A stretch of DNA of 10,813 nucleotides from Desulfobacteraceae bacterium (GCA_030638305.1 DAOWEW010000067.1:1-10813); one strand, 5' to 3'; shown: positions 1 through 6,890, counted from the stretch's first letter. The notes: generated by a model not told the origin, from the sequence alone. Numbers and translations are program-made.

Positions 1-2
1 AC

Positions 3-71
3 TTCACCAACTATGCATCACAGCTTCAGGTCATATTTGCCCGATCTGAAATCACAAAAATATTGAAATAG
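3..71 (+). other. Possible C-terminal tail of an upstream gene
   Basis: A 22-codon open frame enters from the left edge and stops at TAG 69-71. It reads FTNYASQLQVIFARSEITKI and then LK, which looks protein-like (mixed hydrophobic and charged, no low complexity). No start is visible because the window begins inside it. I do not recognise the family. The frame overlaps the left half of a long palindrome, so the open frame may be chance. Confidence is low. Confidence 0.2.
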
Positions 72-117
72 CTCGCTATTCCTTCAACTTTTGTGATTTA
101 AGATCGAACAAACCTGA
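26..117. repeat. Long imperfect palindrome (MITE- or REP-like)
   Basis: This is a nested inverted repeat. The outer arms are TCAGG 26-30 and CCTGA 113-117. The middle arms, 43-59 and 89-105, are a 17-bp match with one mismatch (GATCTGAAATCACAAAA against GATCTTAAATCACAAAA). The inner arms are TTGAA 63-67 with TTCAA 83-87, and AATAGC 67-72 with GCTATT 75-80 around a 2-nt loop. The whole segment could fold into one hairpin of about 90 nt. It lies about 100 bp upstream of the first lipoprotein gene. A nested structure of this size is typical of small non-autonomous mobile repeats. There is no T-run after it, so it is not a simple terminator. The right arm runs into CCTGACCC, a string whose close relatives recur at 3034-3039 and 10784-10790. 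Confidence 0.6.
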
Positions 118-218
118 CCCAAATCTATGCGCCTACTTGTGAAAGTTATTTCGTCCACGTTCCTAAGTTAATGACATTGACTCTTGAGTTAATAAATTCT
201 GGAAGGAAGAAGAAAAAT

Positions 219-830
219 ATGGATATAAAGAAATATTTTACACTAAAAAAAATCAGCTTACCCGGCTTTCGATATTTAAGTTTTTTTTTAATTTTATTGT
301 TTTTTCTTTTCTCTCCGGGTTGCAGCGGCCCTATGACTTATATAAATCCTTCCGTTGATTTCAGCTACATAAAAAGAGTTGCTGTTGCACCCATAATCAA
401 TCTTACAAATGATAAATTTGCCGGCGAAAAGGTAATGAACGTCGTTGCAACCGAAATACTCAGGCGAGGCGTATTTGATGTTGTTGAATTCGGAGAAGTT
501 TCAAAAGTTTTAAGAGAAGAGGGGCTGAAGCAAGATAATCTTATTGGCAAGCAACTCGCGCTAAGAGCTGGGAAACGTCTTAATGTAGAAGCAATTGTTA
601 TTGGCTCTGTCATGCAATACGGTGTTTCAAATATAGGGGGGAGTTCATTCCCGGAAGTTTCTATTTCTCTAAAATTGGTTGACGTCAACTCCCATACTAT
701 CCTTTGGGAAGCAAAGCATAATTTAAAAGGTGCGAATATCCTTGATCAATTATTCGGTATGCACAGGGATAGTCCTGAAGATCTTTGTAAAGAAGTTATC
801 GTAGCGATGATTGATACGCTTTTCGGTTAA
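219..830 (+). CDS. CsgG-like outer-membrane lipoprotein (paralogue 1 of 3)
   Basis: A predicted 203-residue lipoprotein. I start it at ATG 219, which follows a purine-rich GGAAGGA at 201-207. The in-frame ATG at 171 would add 16 residues before the signal peptide and has no ribosome site. Residues 1-34 are a basic then strongly hydrophobic signal ending in SPG-C35, an imperfect lipobox. The mature part has the hallmarks of the CsgG / TolB-N-like fold: IKRVAVAPIINLT at 51-63, a helix with VATEILRRGVFDVVE at about 76-90, GKRLNVEAIVIGSVMQYG at about 118-135, and HTILWEA at about 159-165. CsgG forms the curli secretion pore, while related LpoB-type lipoproteins act in the periplasm. Which role applies here cannot be told from sequence. 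Two relatives follow directly, so the three may work together in export or outer-membrane assembly of the downstream cytochromes (inference). Confidence 0.8.
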   Translation: MDIKKYFTLKKISLPGFRYLSFFLILLFFLFSPGCSGPMTYINPSVDFSYIKRVAVAPIINLTNDKFAGEKVMNVVATEILRRGVFDVVEFGEVSKVLREEGLKQDNLIGKQLALRAGKRLNVEAIVIGSVMQYGVSNIGGSSFPEVSISLKLVDVNSHTILWEAKHNLKGANILDQLFGMHRDSPEDLCKEVIVAMIDTLFG

Positions 831-832
831 AA

Positions 833-867
833 AACCGTAAACTGTAAACCGTGAACTGTAAACTATT
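833..867 (+). repeat. Heptanucleotide repeat array 1
   Basis: Five back-to-back 7-mers fill almost the whole gap between two genes: AACCGTA, AACTGTA, AACCGTG, AACTGTA and AACTATT (the last degenerate). The same degenerate unit recurs at 4804-4824 and 6786-6878. The end of the preceding gene supplies CGGTT (824-828), which pairs with AACCG (833-837) around an AAAA loop, so a small hairpin sits on the stop codon. The array occupies the place where the ribosome-binding site of the next gene should be, and no clear Shine-Dalgarno sequence is seen there. Confidence 0.75.
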
Positions 868-872
868 ACCTT

Positions 873-2381
873 ATGAAACGATATCTTGTTATATTTATTG
901 CTCTTCTGTTTTTCCCCTTGCAAACATCCTGGTCTGAAGACATTCGTAGTATAAAAACAATTGCAATTATTCCCTTTGATAATCTTTCAGGTGAAAATCA
1001 TTCTATAAACTTTGATTTTAATGATTTTCTCTATGATTATTTTAAAAGAGAAAAACCGGATGTAGTAAATAAAAATAAATTAGAGCAATTTTTTATTAAA
1101 AGAAGAATTCGCGATATTCGCTCAATAAGTCGCTCAACAGTTAGGGCGCTGGGAAAGGCACTAAGCGCGGATGCTATAATTATTGGTTCAATTAATGAAC
1201 TGTCTGGCGATGAAAATCCCAATGTTGATCTTGACGTTCAGATAATTGACACTTTAGATTCATCTATAATCTGGATGAATGCAGTTTCGATTTCAGGAGA
1301 TGATTTTGCAACGTTTCTGGGTATCGGCAAAATAAGCTCAATAGAAAAGCTTGTTGAAATCGCTGTCAAGGATCTATTCAAGGGGTTGCCTGAAAACTTT
1401 GACGGAAAGAAAGCAAAAAATCCAGACTTGCCTCCTTTTGAGATAGTGCAAACAAGATTTTATCCCAAGGTGGTAAAAGGAGGCAGCGAGACAGGGTTGA
1501 TGGTAGAATTCAGAGAGATTTCCTGTAAGCCGAGACAAATATATGCTCTTGTCGATGATATGAAAATTCCTCTTATTTCAGATGGCGGCAACTGGTTTAC
1601 CTGTTCTTTTCAATCACCCGGTGTTGAAGGAACTTATATTTTAAAACTACATGCATACGGAGAATTTGATACACCGTATATCTTTGATGCAATGGCAAAT
1701 CTTGTTGTTGATAACACTCCTCCACTCATTGCTGTTACATTGCATAATGCATTTATTTCTCCTGATAATGATGGAGTAAATGACCGCGCTGTATTTTTTC
1801 CGGACCTGCTGTCAACAGATTTATTGAAAGCCTGGAGATTTGAAATTACAAACAAGGATGGGAAACTTGTACGTTCTGCCGAAGGTGGTGAGGAGCTTCC
1901 GGATAGATTGCTCTGGAGAGGCGAAAATAATGATTTTAAGCAAGTTAATAATGGAATATATCTGTGCCAGTTGTTTGTTGAGGACAAGGCCGGTCATGAA
2001 GTCTCAACTGATAAAGTAATGGTTGTTGTAGATAGAAACACACCTGAAATTGAGATAGCCCTGGGAAAAATTGAGAAAGATATTATTTCGTTTGATGTAA
2101 CATGTAACAATATCAGTAAAATTGTGGAATGGAGTATAGCAATATATAATCAAAACGATGAATGTTTGAGTACATTCAATGGCCAACAGGATTTACCATC
2201 AACCTTGAATTGTGCGCTTAATAATAGTATTAATGATAAAAAAGAAAAATTTTTCTATTCACTTGCAGTTCGGGATGTAGCGGGTAATATGTTGAATATT
2301 GAGAAACAACCGGCTAAACTATATGAGCCTGATGAGGTCGTTGAAGAAAAACAAGATTTAGAATGGGTTGATAATTTTTAA
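873..2381 (+). CDS. Secreted CsgG-like / FlgD-Ig-like two-domain protein (paralogue 2 of 3)
   Basis: A 502-residue exported protein. Residues 1-21 form a signal peptide with a likely signal peptidase I site after SWS21; there is no lipobox. Residues about 26-170 repeat the CsgG-like fold of both neighbours: KTIAIIPFDNLSG (28-40), GKALSADAIIIGSINEL (94-110), SSIIW (130-134) and a GDDFATFLGIGKISS segment (142-156) that closely matches the next gene. Residues about 190-285 look like an Ig-type beta domain. Residues about 290-390 are a FlgD-like Ig module with the signature FISPDNDGVND (294-304), then WRFEITNKDGKLVR and NGIYLCQLFVEDKAG. This module is common in cell-surface and export-associated proteins. 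A last beta-rich segment and an acidic tail follow. The gene overlaps the next by one base (TAATG). A surface or outer-membrane scaffold role is inferred; no enzyme motif is seen. Confidence 0.75.
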   Translation: MKRYLVIFIALLFFPLQTSWSEDIRSIKTIAIIPFDNLSGENHSINFDFNDFLYDYFKREKPDVVNKNKLEQFFIKRRIRDIRSISRSTVRALGKALSADAIIIGSINELSGDENPNVDLDVQIIDTLDSSIIWMNAVSISGDDFATFLGIGKISSIEKLVEIAVKDLFKGLPENFDGKKAKNPDLPPFEIVQTRFYPKVVKGGSETGLMVEFREISCKPRQIYALVDDMKIPLISDGGNWFTCSFQSPGVEGTYILKLHAYGEFDTPYIFDAMANLVVDNTPPLIAVTLHNAFISPDNDGVNDRAVFFPDLLSTDLLKAWRFEITNKDGKLVRSAEGGEELPDRLLWRGENNDFKQVNNGIYLCQLFVEDKAGHEVSTDKVMVVVDRNTPEIEIALGKIEKDIISFDVTCNNISKIVEWSIAIYNQNDECLSTFNGQQDLPSTLNCALNNSINDKKEKFFYSLAVRDVAGNMLNIEKQPAKLYEPDEVVEEKQDLEWVDNF

Positions 2382-3034
2382 TGAAGAAATATGACCAGAA
2401 GAAATATGGTGCCTGGAATCTAAAATACTGCTGTAGTTGTATAGCAATATTGATATTATGTTTATCTTTCCTTTCCGGCCTTTCCGGATGTTCCTCCCTG
2501 CATTCTCCAAATAACTTTCGAACAAAAGATTTTGATGAATACAAAATTAAGCGTGTTGCAGTTTTTCCTTTCTATAACAGATCAAATACAATGAATGCGG
2601 GCGAAATTGTTACAAAAGCATTTATTGGAGAATTATATGATTCCGGAAAATTTGAAATAGAATTTCCAGGTAATGTAAAAAAATTTATTGTAGAAGAAAG
2701 AATAATAATAAGAAAGGGAATTGGAGCCGATCATATTAAACTTATTGGAAAAAGACTGAATGTTGATGCAGTTATTATCGGATGTGTTAAAAAATATGAA
2801 AGCGAAGGAAAAAAGAAAAATGCCCGGATCCCTGTGATTTCTGTTGATGTTAGAATGATTCATACAAATTCCTGTTCTATATTATGGATAGGACAGAACT
2901 ACAGCAGAGGTGACGATTATGAAACGATTTTTGGTATCGGCAGAATAAGATCGCTGTCTGCTCTTTCTCGTAAGCTTGTTAACGAATTGATTGATACAAT
3001 TCCAAGGTCAGCAGGGGGCAGGGTAGGGATCTAG
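2381..3034 (+). CDS. CsgG-like lipoprotein (paralogue 3 of 3)
   Basis: A 217-residue predicted lipoprotein. Its ATG shares a base with the upstream stop (TAATG), so translation is probably coupled; no separate ribosome site is evident. The signal peptide ends in a good lipobox, GLSG-C37. The mature part has IKRVAVFPFYN (56-66), GKRLNVDAVIIGCV (123-136), SILW (166-169) and GDDYETIFGIGRIRSL at about 178-192. The last segment is nearly the same as in the preceding protein, so these two look closer to each other than to the first paralogue. The final residues (SAGGRVGI) are encoded by G-rich DNA that runs straight into AGGGGTCAG, so the native C-terminus may have been replaced by a repeat insertion. 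The function is probably outer-membrane or periplasmic, in support of the cytochromes downstream. A pore-forming role is possible but unproven. Confidence 0.78.
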   Translation: MKKYDQKKYGAWNLKYCCSCIAILILCLSFLSGLSGCSSLHSPNNFRTKDFDEYKIKRVAVFPFYNRSNTMNAGEIVTKAFIGELYDSGKFEIEFPGNVKKFIVEERIIIRKGIGADHIKLIGKRLNVDAVIIGCVKKYESEGKKKNARIPVISVDVRMIHTNSCSILWIGQNYSRGDDYETIFGIGRIRSLSALSRKLVNELIDTIPRSAGGRVGI

Positions 3035-3076
3035 GGGTCAGATTCAGAAGTTCTCACAACTATAGCTCTGGCTTCT

Positions 3077-3102
3077 TGTCAGCCTCTTGCTGACATGTTT
3101 TT
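3077..3102 (+). terminator. Weak intrinsic terminator after the CsgG-like gene set
   Basis: TGTCAGC (3077-3083) and GCTGACA (3089-3095) form a perfect 7-bp stem with a 5-nt loop, followed by TGTTTTT. It lies 43 bp past the last CsgG-like gene. The stem is short and only partly G+C, so termination may be partial. Confidence 0.4.
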
Positions 3103-3141
3103 CTCAGCCGTGCTTTTTTTAAACTCAAAACCAAAATTTCA

Positions 3142-3180
3142 AAAGTGTGCCTGAACGGAGTTTCCGTTCAGGCACACTTT
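3142..3180. repeat. Perfect 18-bp palindrome with 3-nt loop
   Basis: The arms 3142-3159 and 3163-3180 are exact reverse complements (AAAGTGTGCCTGAACGGA and its mate) around the loop GTT. It could act as a two-way terminator, with A-rich bases before and three T then ATT after, or be a REP-like mobile hairpin. It ends only 16 nt before the ATG of the chaperone gene, which has no Shine-Dalgarno sequence, so it may also affect translation initiation there. Confidence 0.65.
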
Positions 3181-3196
3181 ATTGAGTCATCTCTAT

Positions 3197-4591
3197 ATGA
3201 AATTTCTTTTCAAGAAACATACTATATTAATTATATTAATTGTTGTTGCTTCCGTGAATTCCGGATGTTTTCGTTACTCTGTTTTCCATGATAACTCGTT
3301 GATTATTGCGAAAGTTAATGGTTACAATATCAGCATGGATGAATTAGAGGAGAAACTTGTAACTATTCACAGAATTAAACAAATGACTAATCTTGATGGA
3401 AAGGCAGGCAGTATAAATATTAATAAAGTTATTGAAGAATTGATTAATGAACGTATTATAATTCAAGAAGCCTGCAACGTGAAACTTGATGATGATCCGT
3501 TTTTTCAGGAAAAAGTTAATCATTATATAATAAGCCGTTCTGTAATTCGTTTAAGACAGGAAAATGTTCTGGATAAAATAAATGTCACCGAAGATGAGCT
3601 ATATGGATATTTTAAACAATATTATAAGGAGAAAAAACATGCTCCTGATGATATGTTTGAAAAGGTGAAAAATAGTATCAGGAAAAAGCTGATAAAAGAA
3701 AAAGAACAAAAAAGATCGAATGATTATATTGCTGAGTTAAAAAACAAGGCAGATGTATGGATTGGTACAGAGTTCCTTGATTCAATGAGTCCAACTCAGC
3801 AAGATTGTGATAATAATATTATAGCAAGAGTAAATGATGAACCGATAGATGATTGTGATTTTATAAAGGAGGCAAGAGAACACTTGCCAAAGCTCAGGGG
3901 TGATATCTTAAATAAAGAAAAAATACTTGATAGTTTGATAATTTATGAATTGGTCGAGCAGGAAGCTCTTAAAAAAAATTATTTGAATGATCCTTTATTT
4001 AAAAATAATATTGAAAAATATAAGGGGAAACAGTTATTAAATCTGTTTAAACAAAAAATAATTTTTCCGAGATCGATTCCGTCGGAAGACGAGTTGGTTG
4101 AATATTATGAAACCCATAAAGATGATTTTAGAAAAGATTATGAGGTCTGGTTTAGTGAAATAGTATTGTCAACTTTAGAATCTGCAGAAGCGGTATTAAA
4201 AGAGTTAAGACAAGGCGCTGATTTTGAATTTTTATCCTCAAAAAAATCAGTAATGCCGTTGCGCGCAGGAGTTAATGTATGGATACCCATTGGGCGGTTG
4301 TCTCCTGCTGTGAGGATGGCAATCATTGACCTTGAAAGTGGTCAACTTAGCGATATAGTTGAAGACTCAAAAAGATATAAGATAATTAAGTTAAAAGGAA
4401 AAAGAGGCGGAGAGCATGAAAAATTTTCTATCGTAAAAAACAGAATCAAACAAATTCTGATAAAGAAAAAGTTTAATAATTGGTTAAAAAAATATGTAGA
4501 TAAATTGCGTAATGTATCGCAAATTGATATTAATAAAAAAATGGTTAATGAATTAAGAAAACGATATACAATAAAATGGGAACCATCATAG
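3197..4591 (+). CDS. SurA/PpiC-type periplasmic chaperone lipoprotein, catalytically degenerate
   Basis: A 464-residue protein. I start it at ATG 3197, just ahead of the signal peptide; a TTG at 3182 in frame is less likely. The signal ends at SG-C24, giving a probable lipoprotein with an unusual Asn at position -3. Two SurA-N-like modules follow, each opening with a typical strand: IIAKVNGYNISMDEL (36-50) and IIARVNDEPIDDCDF (208-222). Each continues into helices containing ELINERIIIQEA or SLIIYELVEQEA. Residues about 312-400 match the parvulin layout (GADFEFLSSKK, RLSPAVRMAI, GQLSDIVED, YKIIKLKG). However, the usual catalytic His of the 'SHIL' strand is replaced (VWFSEIVL) and the GGDLGW turn is lost. 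Such proteins often neighbour multiheme cytochromes in Desulfobacterota. I infer a holdase or folding helper for the cytochromes, probably without isomerase activity. Confidence 0.85.
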   Translation: MKFLFKKHTILIILIVVASVNSGCFRYSVFHDNSLIIAKVNGYNISMDELEEKLVTIHRIKQMTNLDGKAGSININKVIEELINERIIIQEACNVKLDDDPFFQEKVNHYIISRSVIRLRQENVLDKINVTEDELYGYFKQYYKEKKHAPDDMFEKVKNSIRKKLIKEKEQKRSNDYIAELKNKADVWIGTEFLDSMSPTQQDCDNNIIARVNDEPIDDCDFIKEAREHLPKLRGDILNKEKILDSLIIYELVEQEALKKNYLNDPLFKNNIEKYKGKQLLNLFKQKIIFPRSIPSEDELVEYYETHKDDFRKDYEVWFSEIVLSTLESAEAVLKELRQGADFEFLSSKKSVMPLRAGVNVWIPIGRLSPAVRMAIIDLESGQLSDIVEDSKRYKIIKLKGKRGGEHEKFSIVKNRIKQILIKKKFNNWLKKYVDKLRNVSQIDINKKMVNELRKRYTIKWEPS

Positions 4592-4785
4592 CAAGAACAC
4601 AAGGTAATAATACTTATTATCTTTACCAGGAAACTTTCAGGGAAAAAATAAATCAAAAAGATTCCGGCAAGACTCGTGGCTCAGGAAAAAGCAGGGTCTG
4701 CACTCAATCAATTTACCTCGGAACCGCTGAAAAAATTCTCGAAGCTGTTAAAGGAAAAAAGAGCCGGTTAAGAAACGGGGGATGA
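4576..4785 (+). pseudogene. Truncated transposase N-terminus (IS1634/IS4-like)
   Basis: An ATG inside the last codons of the chaperone gene opens a 69-codon frame. It begins MGTIIARTQGNNTYYLYQE and later contains SIYLGTAEKILEAVKG at about residues 45-60. That pattern (a basic start, a YYY strand, then YLGTAEKI) resembles the extreme N-terminus of IS1634-type DDE transposases, which are usually several hundred residues long. The frame ends soon after this motif, and no further transposase sequence or terminal inverted repeats follow. There is no ribosome site. It is most likely a relic left between the chaperone and the cytochrome; a short functional gene is less likely. The family call is from motif memory and was not tested by alignment. 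Confidence 0.5.
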
Positions 4786-4803
4786 AATAAAATCCATTTT
4801 AAA

Positions 4804-4824
4804 AACCGTGAACCGTAAACCGTT
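4804..4824 (+). repeat. Heptanucleotide repeat array 2
   Basis: Three tandem units, AACCGTG, AACCGTA and AACCGTT, lie 20 bp upstream of the 26-heme cytochrome start. They match the units at 833-867 and 6830-6878. An in-frame GTG inside the first unit can extend the cytochrome frame, but I treat that as chance. Confidence 0.7.
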
Positions 4825-4843
4825 ACTTAAAGTGTGTTGGCAT

Positions 4844-6787
4844 ATGAAAAATATAAGACTGCCGTTATGTTTTTTGCTTATCGTGGGAGTTGCCGTGCTG
4901 GCTGTTGTTTCCTGTGTTCATAAGCCGTTGAGATTTGCAAAAAAATGTGTGGAATGTCATCAGGAAAAGGTAGCGGGGTTTAAGGATAACAGGGTGGTGC
5001 ATTCTCCGGTTTCAAAAGGAGCTTGTGAATCATGCCACCGTCCTCATGGCATGATCGGCGGAGTTTATCTTAAGGAAGATAAGAAAAAGCTTTGTTATAA
5101 ATGTCATAACAACAGCTTGAAGATGATGGAGAAAAAACACATTCATGCGCCGGTTAAGGATAAAAAATGTGTTAGCTGCCATAATCCCCATGCTTCCATG
5201 AATAAAAATTTATTAAAGGGAAAAGACTGTGAACTTTGTTTTACGTGTCACGGCAAGGAAAGTTTTGAAAGAAAAACAAAGCATGGGCCTTTATTTAAAA
5301 AAGAATGTATTTTTTGCCATGAATCCCATTCCTCGGATTATGAAAATCTTTTATTTGATTCCGTTAACAATGTGTGTGCTGAATGCCATAATTTTAAAAA
5401 TAAAGGCTTTATAAAAAAACATTCAGGTTATGATGTATCAGGTGCATCTTGTGTTTCCTGTCATGCAGCACATTCGGCAAATAATGACAAACTGCTTCGG
5501 AACTTTATCCATAAACCGCTGGATAAAAATCAATGCAATGACTGTCATGGCGCGCCAGGAGATTCTCTGAAAATTAAAGAAAAAGGTGCTGAATTTTGTT
5601 ATAAATGTCATACAGAAGAAGAAAAAGCGTTTGTTAAAGACTATATCCATTCACCTGCAGGTAAAGGGAATTGCCTTGACTGTCACAGCCCCCATTCGAC
5701 CGATTATAAAGGAATTACGCTGCTTCCGGATGGTGATATATGTTATAAATGCCATAAGGATACAAAAGGTAGTTTCGATAAAAAACATATACATAAGCCG
5801 ATTAAAGAAAAGCAATGCACTTCCTGCCATAATCCTCATTCATCCGGGAATAAATATATATTAAAGAAAAAAGGTAAGACCCTTTGTTATGATTGCCATG
5901 AAAATTCTGATTTTATCAAATCCAATGTCCATGAGCCTGTTGAGGCAGGGACATGTATAGCATGTCATAACCCTCATGCTTCTGATAACAAGTTTGAGCT
6001 TAACTATCCTGAAATCAAGCAATGCTATACCTGTCACGAGAAAGAAAAAAAGCTTTTTGATCGTGTGAGCGTACATACGCCTGTAAGAAGTGGGAGCTGT
6101 TCTGTGTGTCATAACCCGCATTCATCTGTGGAAAAAAATTTATTGCTCCGGAAAGAGCGGGATTTATGCTTCAAGTGTCATCAGCAGATGTTGGATGAAG
6201 TAAAAAATGAAGTCGTGCACCGGCCTTTTGGAAGAGGAGAATGCCTGACTTGCCACAATGCGCATGCCGGGAACAATCAATTTCATTTAATAAATGTCGG
6301 CGGCGAAAAATGTTATGAATGTCATGATAATAGTCTTAGCTTTGCCGGAAAAGGCAGCATTTACCAGCATACGCCTTTTAAAGAGGAAGATTGTACTTCC
6401 TGCCATAATCCACACGGCAGCAAAATAAAAGGGCAATTAAACAGACCTGTTGGCAATCTTTGCCTTTCTTGTCATAATGATGTTGCTTCAAAACTTGACA
6501 AAGAAGAGTTAAAGCATGCTCCTGCAAAAGATGGAAAATGTTTAAAATGTCACACCCCGCATTATGCAAAAATTGAATATTTACTAATTGCGAATGGTGC
6601 CAGGCTGTGCAGCGAATGCCATGTTGCAACGTCGCCTTCAATGATTCAAGCGCACAATGGAATTTCTGTTGCAAGTGCTGATTGCAGTGGATGTCACGAA
6701 TCGCATTCAGCTATAAACAAAGGACTGTTACGTCCGATTATGCATACTCCTTTTGCGGATAAAGACTGTAAGCGCTGTCATGAATAA
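4844..6787 (+). CDS. 26-heme c-type cytochrome lipoprotein (doubled CXXCH family)
   Basis: A 647-residue predicted outer-membrane lipoprotein cytochrome. I start it at ATG 4844, directly before the signal peptide; a GTG at 4808 lies inside a repeat and would add 12 odd residues. The signal ends in a lipobox VVS-C24. I count 26 CXXCH motifs, from residues 35-39 to 642-646. They are mostly arranged as pairs: HxPxxxxxCxxCHNPHxS, then a linker with LL, then LCYKCH (Paired_CXXCH type). The extra His in CHNPH and in HxP are candidate distal ligands, so bis-His, low-potential hemes are likely. The size and heme count suggest a conductive rod or surface relay for extracellular electron transfer. Neighbours are a chaperone upstream and a 16-heme cytochrome downstream. 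The protein ends at CKRCHE, immediately after the last heme motif, and its stop codon lies in a heptamer array, so a short C-terminal loss is possible. Confidence 0.93.
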   Translation: MKNIRLPLCFLLIVGVAVLAVVSCVHKPLRFAKKCVECHQEKVAGFKDNRVVHSPVSKGACESCHRPHGMIGGVYLKEDKKKLCYKCHNNSLKMMEKKHIHAPVKDKKCVSCHNPHASMNKNLLKGKDCELCFTCHGKESFERKTKHGPLFKKECIFCHESHSSDYENLLFDSVNNVCAECHNFKNKGFIKKHSGYDVSGASCVSCHAAHSANNDKLLRNFIHKPLDKNQCNDCHGAPGDSLKIKEKGAEFCYKCHTEEEKAFVKDYIHSPAGKGNCLDCHSPHSTDYKGITLLPDGDICYKCHKDTKGSFDKKHIHKPIKEKQCTSCHNPHSSGNKYILKKKGKTLCYDCHENSDFIKSNVHEPVEAGTCIACHNPHASDNKFELNYPEIKQCYTCHEKEKKLFDRVSVHTPVRSGSCSVCHNPHSSVEKNLLLRKERDLCFKCHQQMLDEVKNEVVHRPFGRGECLTCHNAHAGNNQFHLINVGGEKCYECHDNSLSFAGKGSIYQHTPFKEEDCTSCHNPHGSKIKGQLNRPVGNLCLSCHNDVASKLDKEELKHAPAKDGKCLKCHTPHYAKIEYLLIANGARLCSECHVATSPSMIQAHNGISVASADCSGCHESHSAINKGLLRPIMHTPFADKDCKRCHE

Positions 6788-6878
6788 CGGTTATCGGTTG
6801 TCGGTTCACGGCTGATCAAAAACATAAAAAACTGTAAACTGTAAACCGATAACCGTAAACTGATAACCGATAACCGAG
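6786..6878. repeat. Heptanucleotide repeat array 3, inverted pair
   Basis: The left part, 6786-6813, has the unit in reverse (AACGGTT, ATCGGTT, GTCGGTT, CACGGCT). The right part, 6830-6878, has seven forward units (AACTGTA twice, AACCGAT, AACCGTA, AACTGAT, AACCGAT, AACCGAG). The two arms can pair over about 28 bp with mismatches across an intervening A-rich stretch of about 30-40 nt, forming a large hairpin between the two cytochrome genes. The first left unit contains the stop codon of the 26-heme gene. The array takes up nearly all of the 103-bp intergenic gap. It may soften transcription or protect mRNA ends (inference). Confidence 0.78.
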
Positions 6879-6890
6879 ACTTAAATACTT

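Noticed and set aside
137..205. Promoter for the first gene (TTGACT at 177-182)
   Set aside because: No -10 box lies at 15-19 bp; nearby TAATAA and TAAATT are at 7 and 10 bp.
171..218. Earlier ATG (171) for the first lipoprotein
   Set aside because: It adds a polar stretch before the signal peptide and has no ribosome site, while ATG 219 has GGAAGGA upstream.
1634..1987. Open antisense frame of 117 codons
   Set aside because: It is the mirror of the strongly supported CsgG-like/FlgD-like gene; no ribosome site or recognisable motif.
4808..4843. GTG start for the 26-heme cytochrome
   Set aside because: It lies inside the heptamer array, and the added residues do not belong to a signal peptide; ATG 4844 starts the signal directly.
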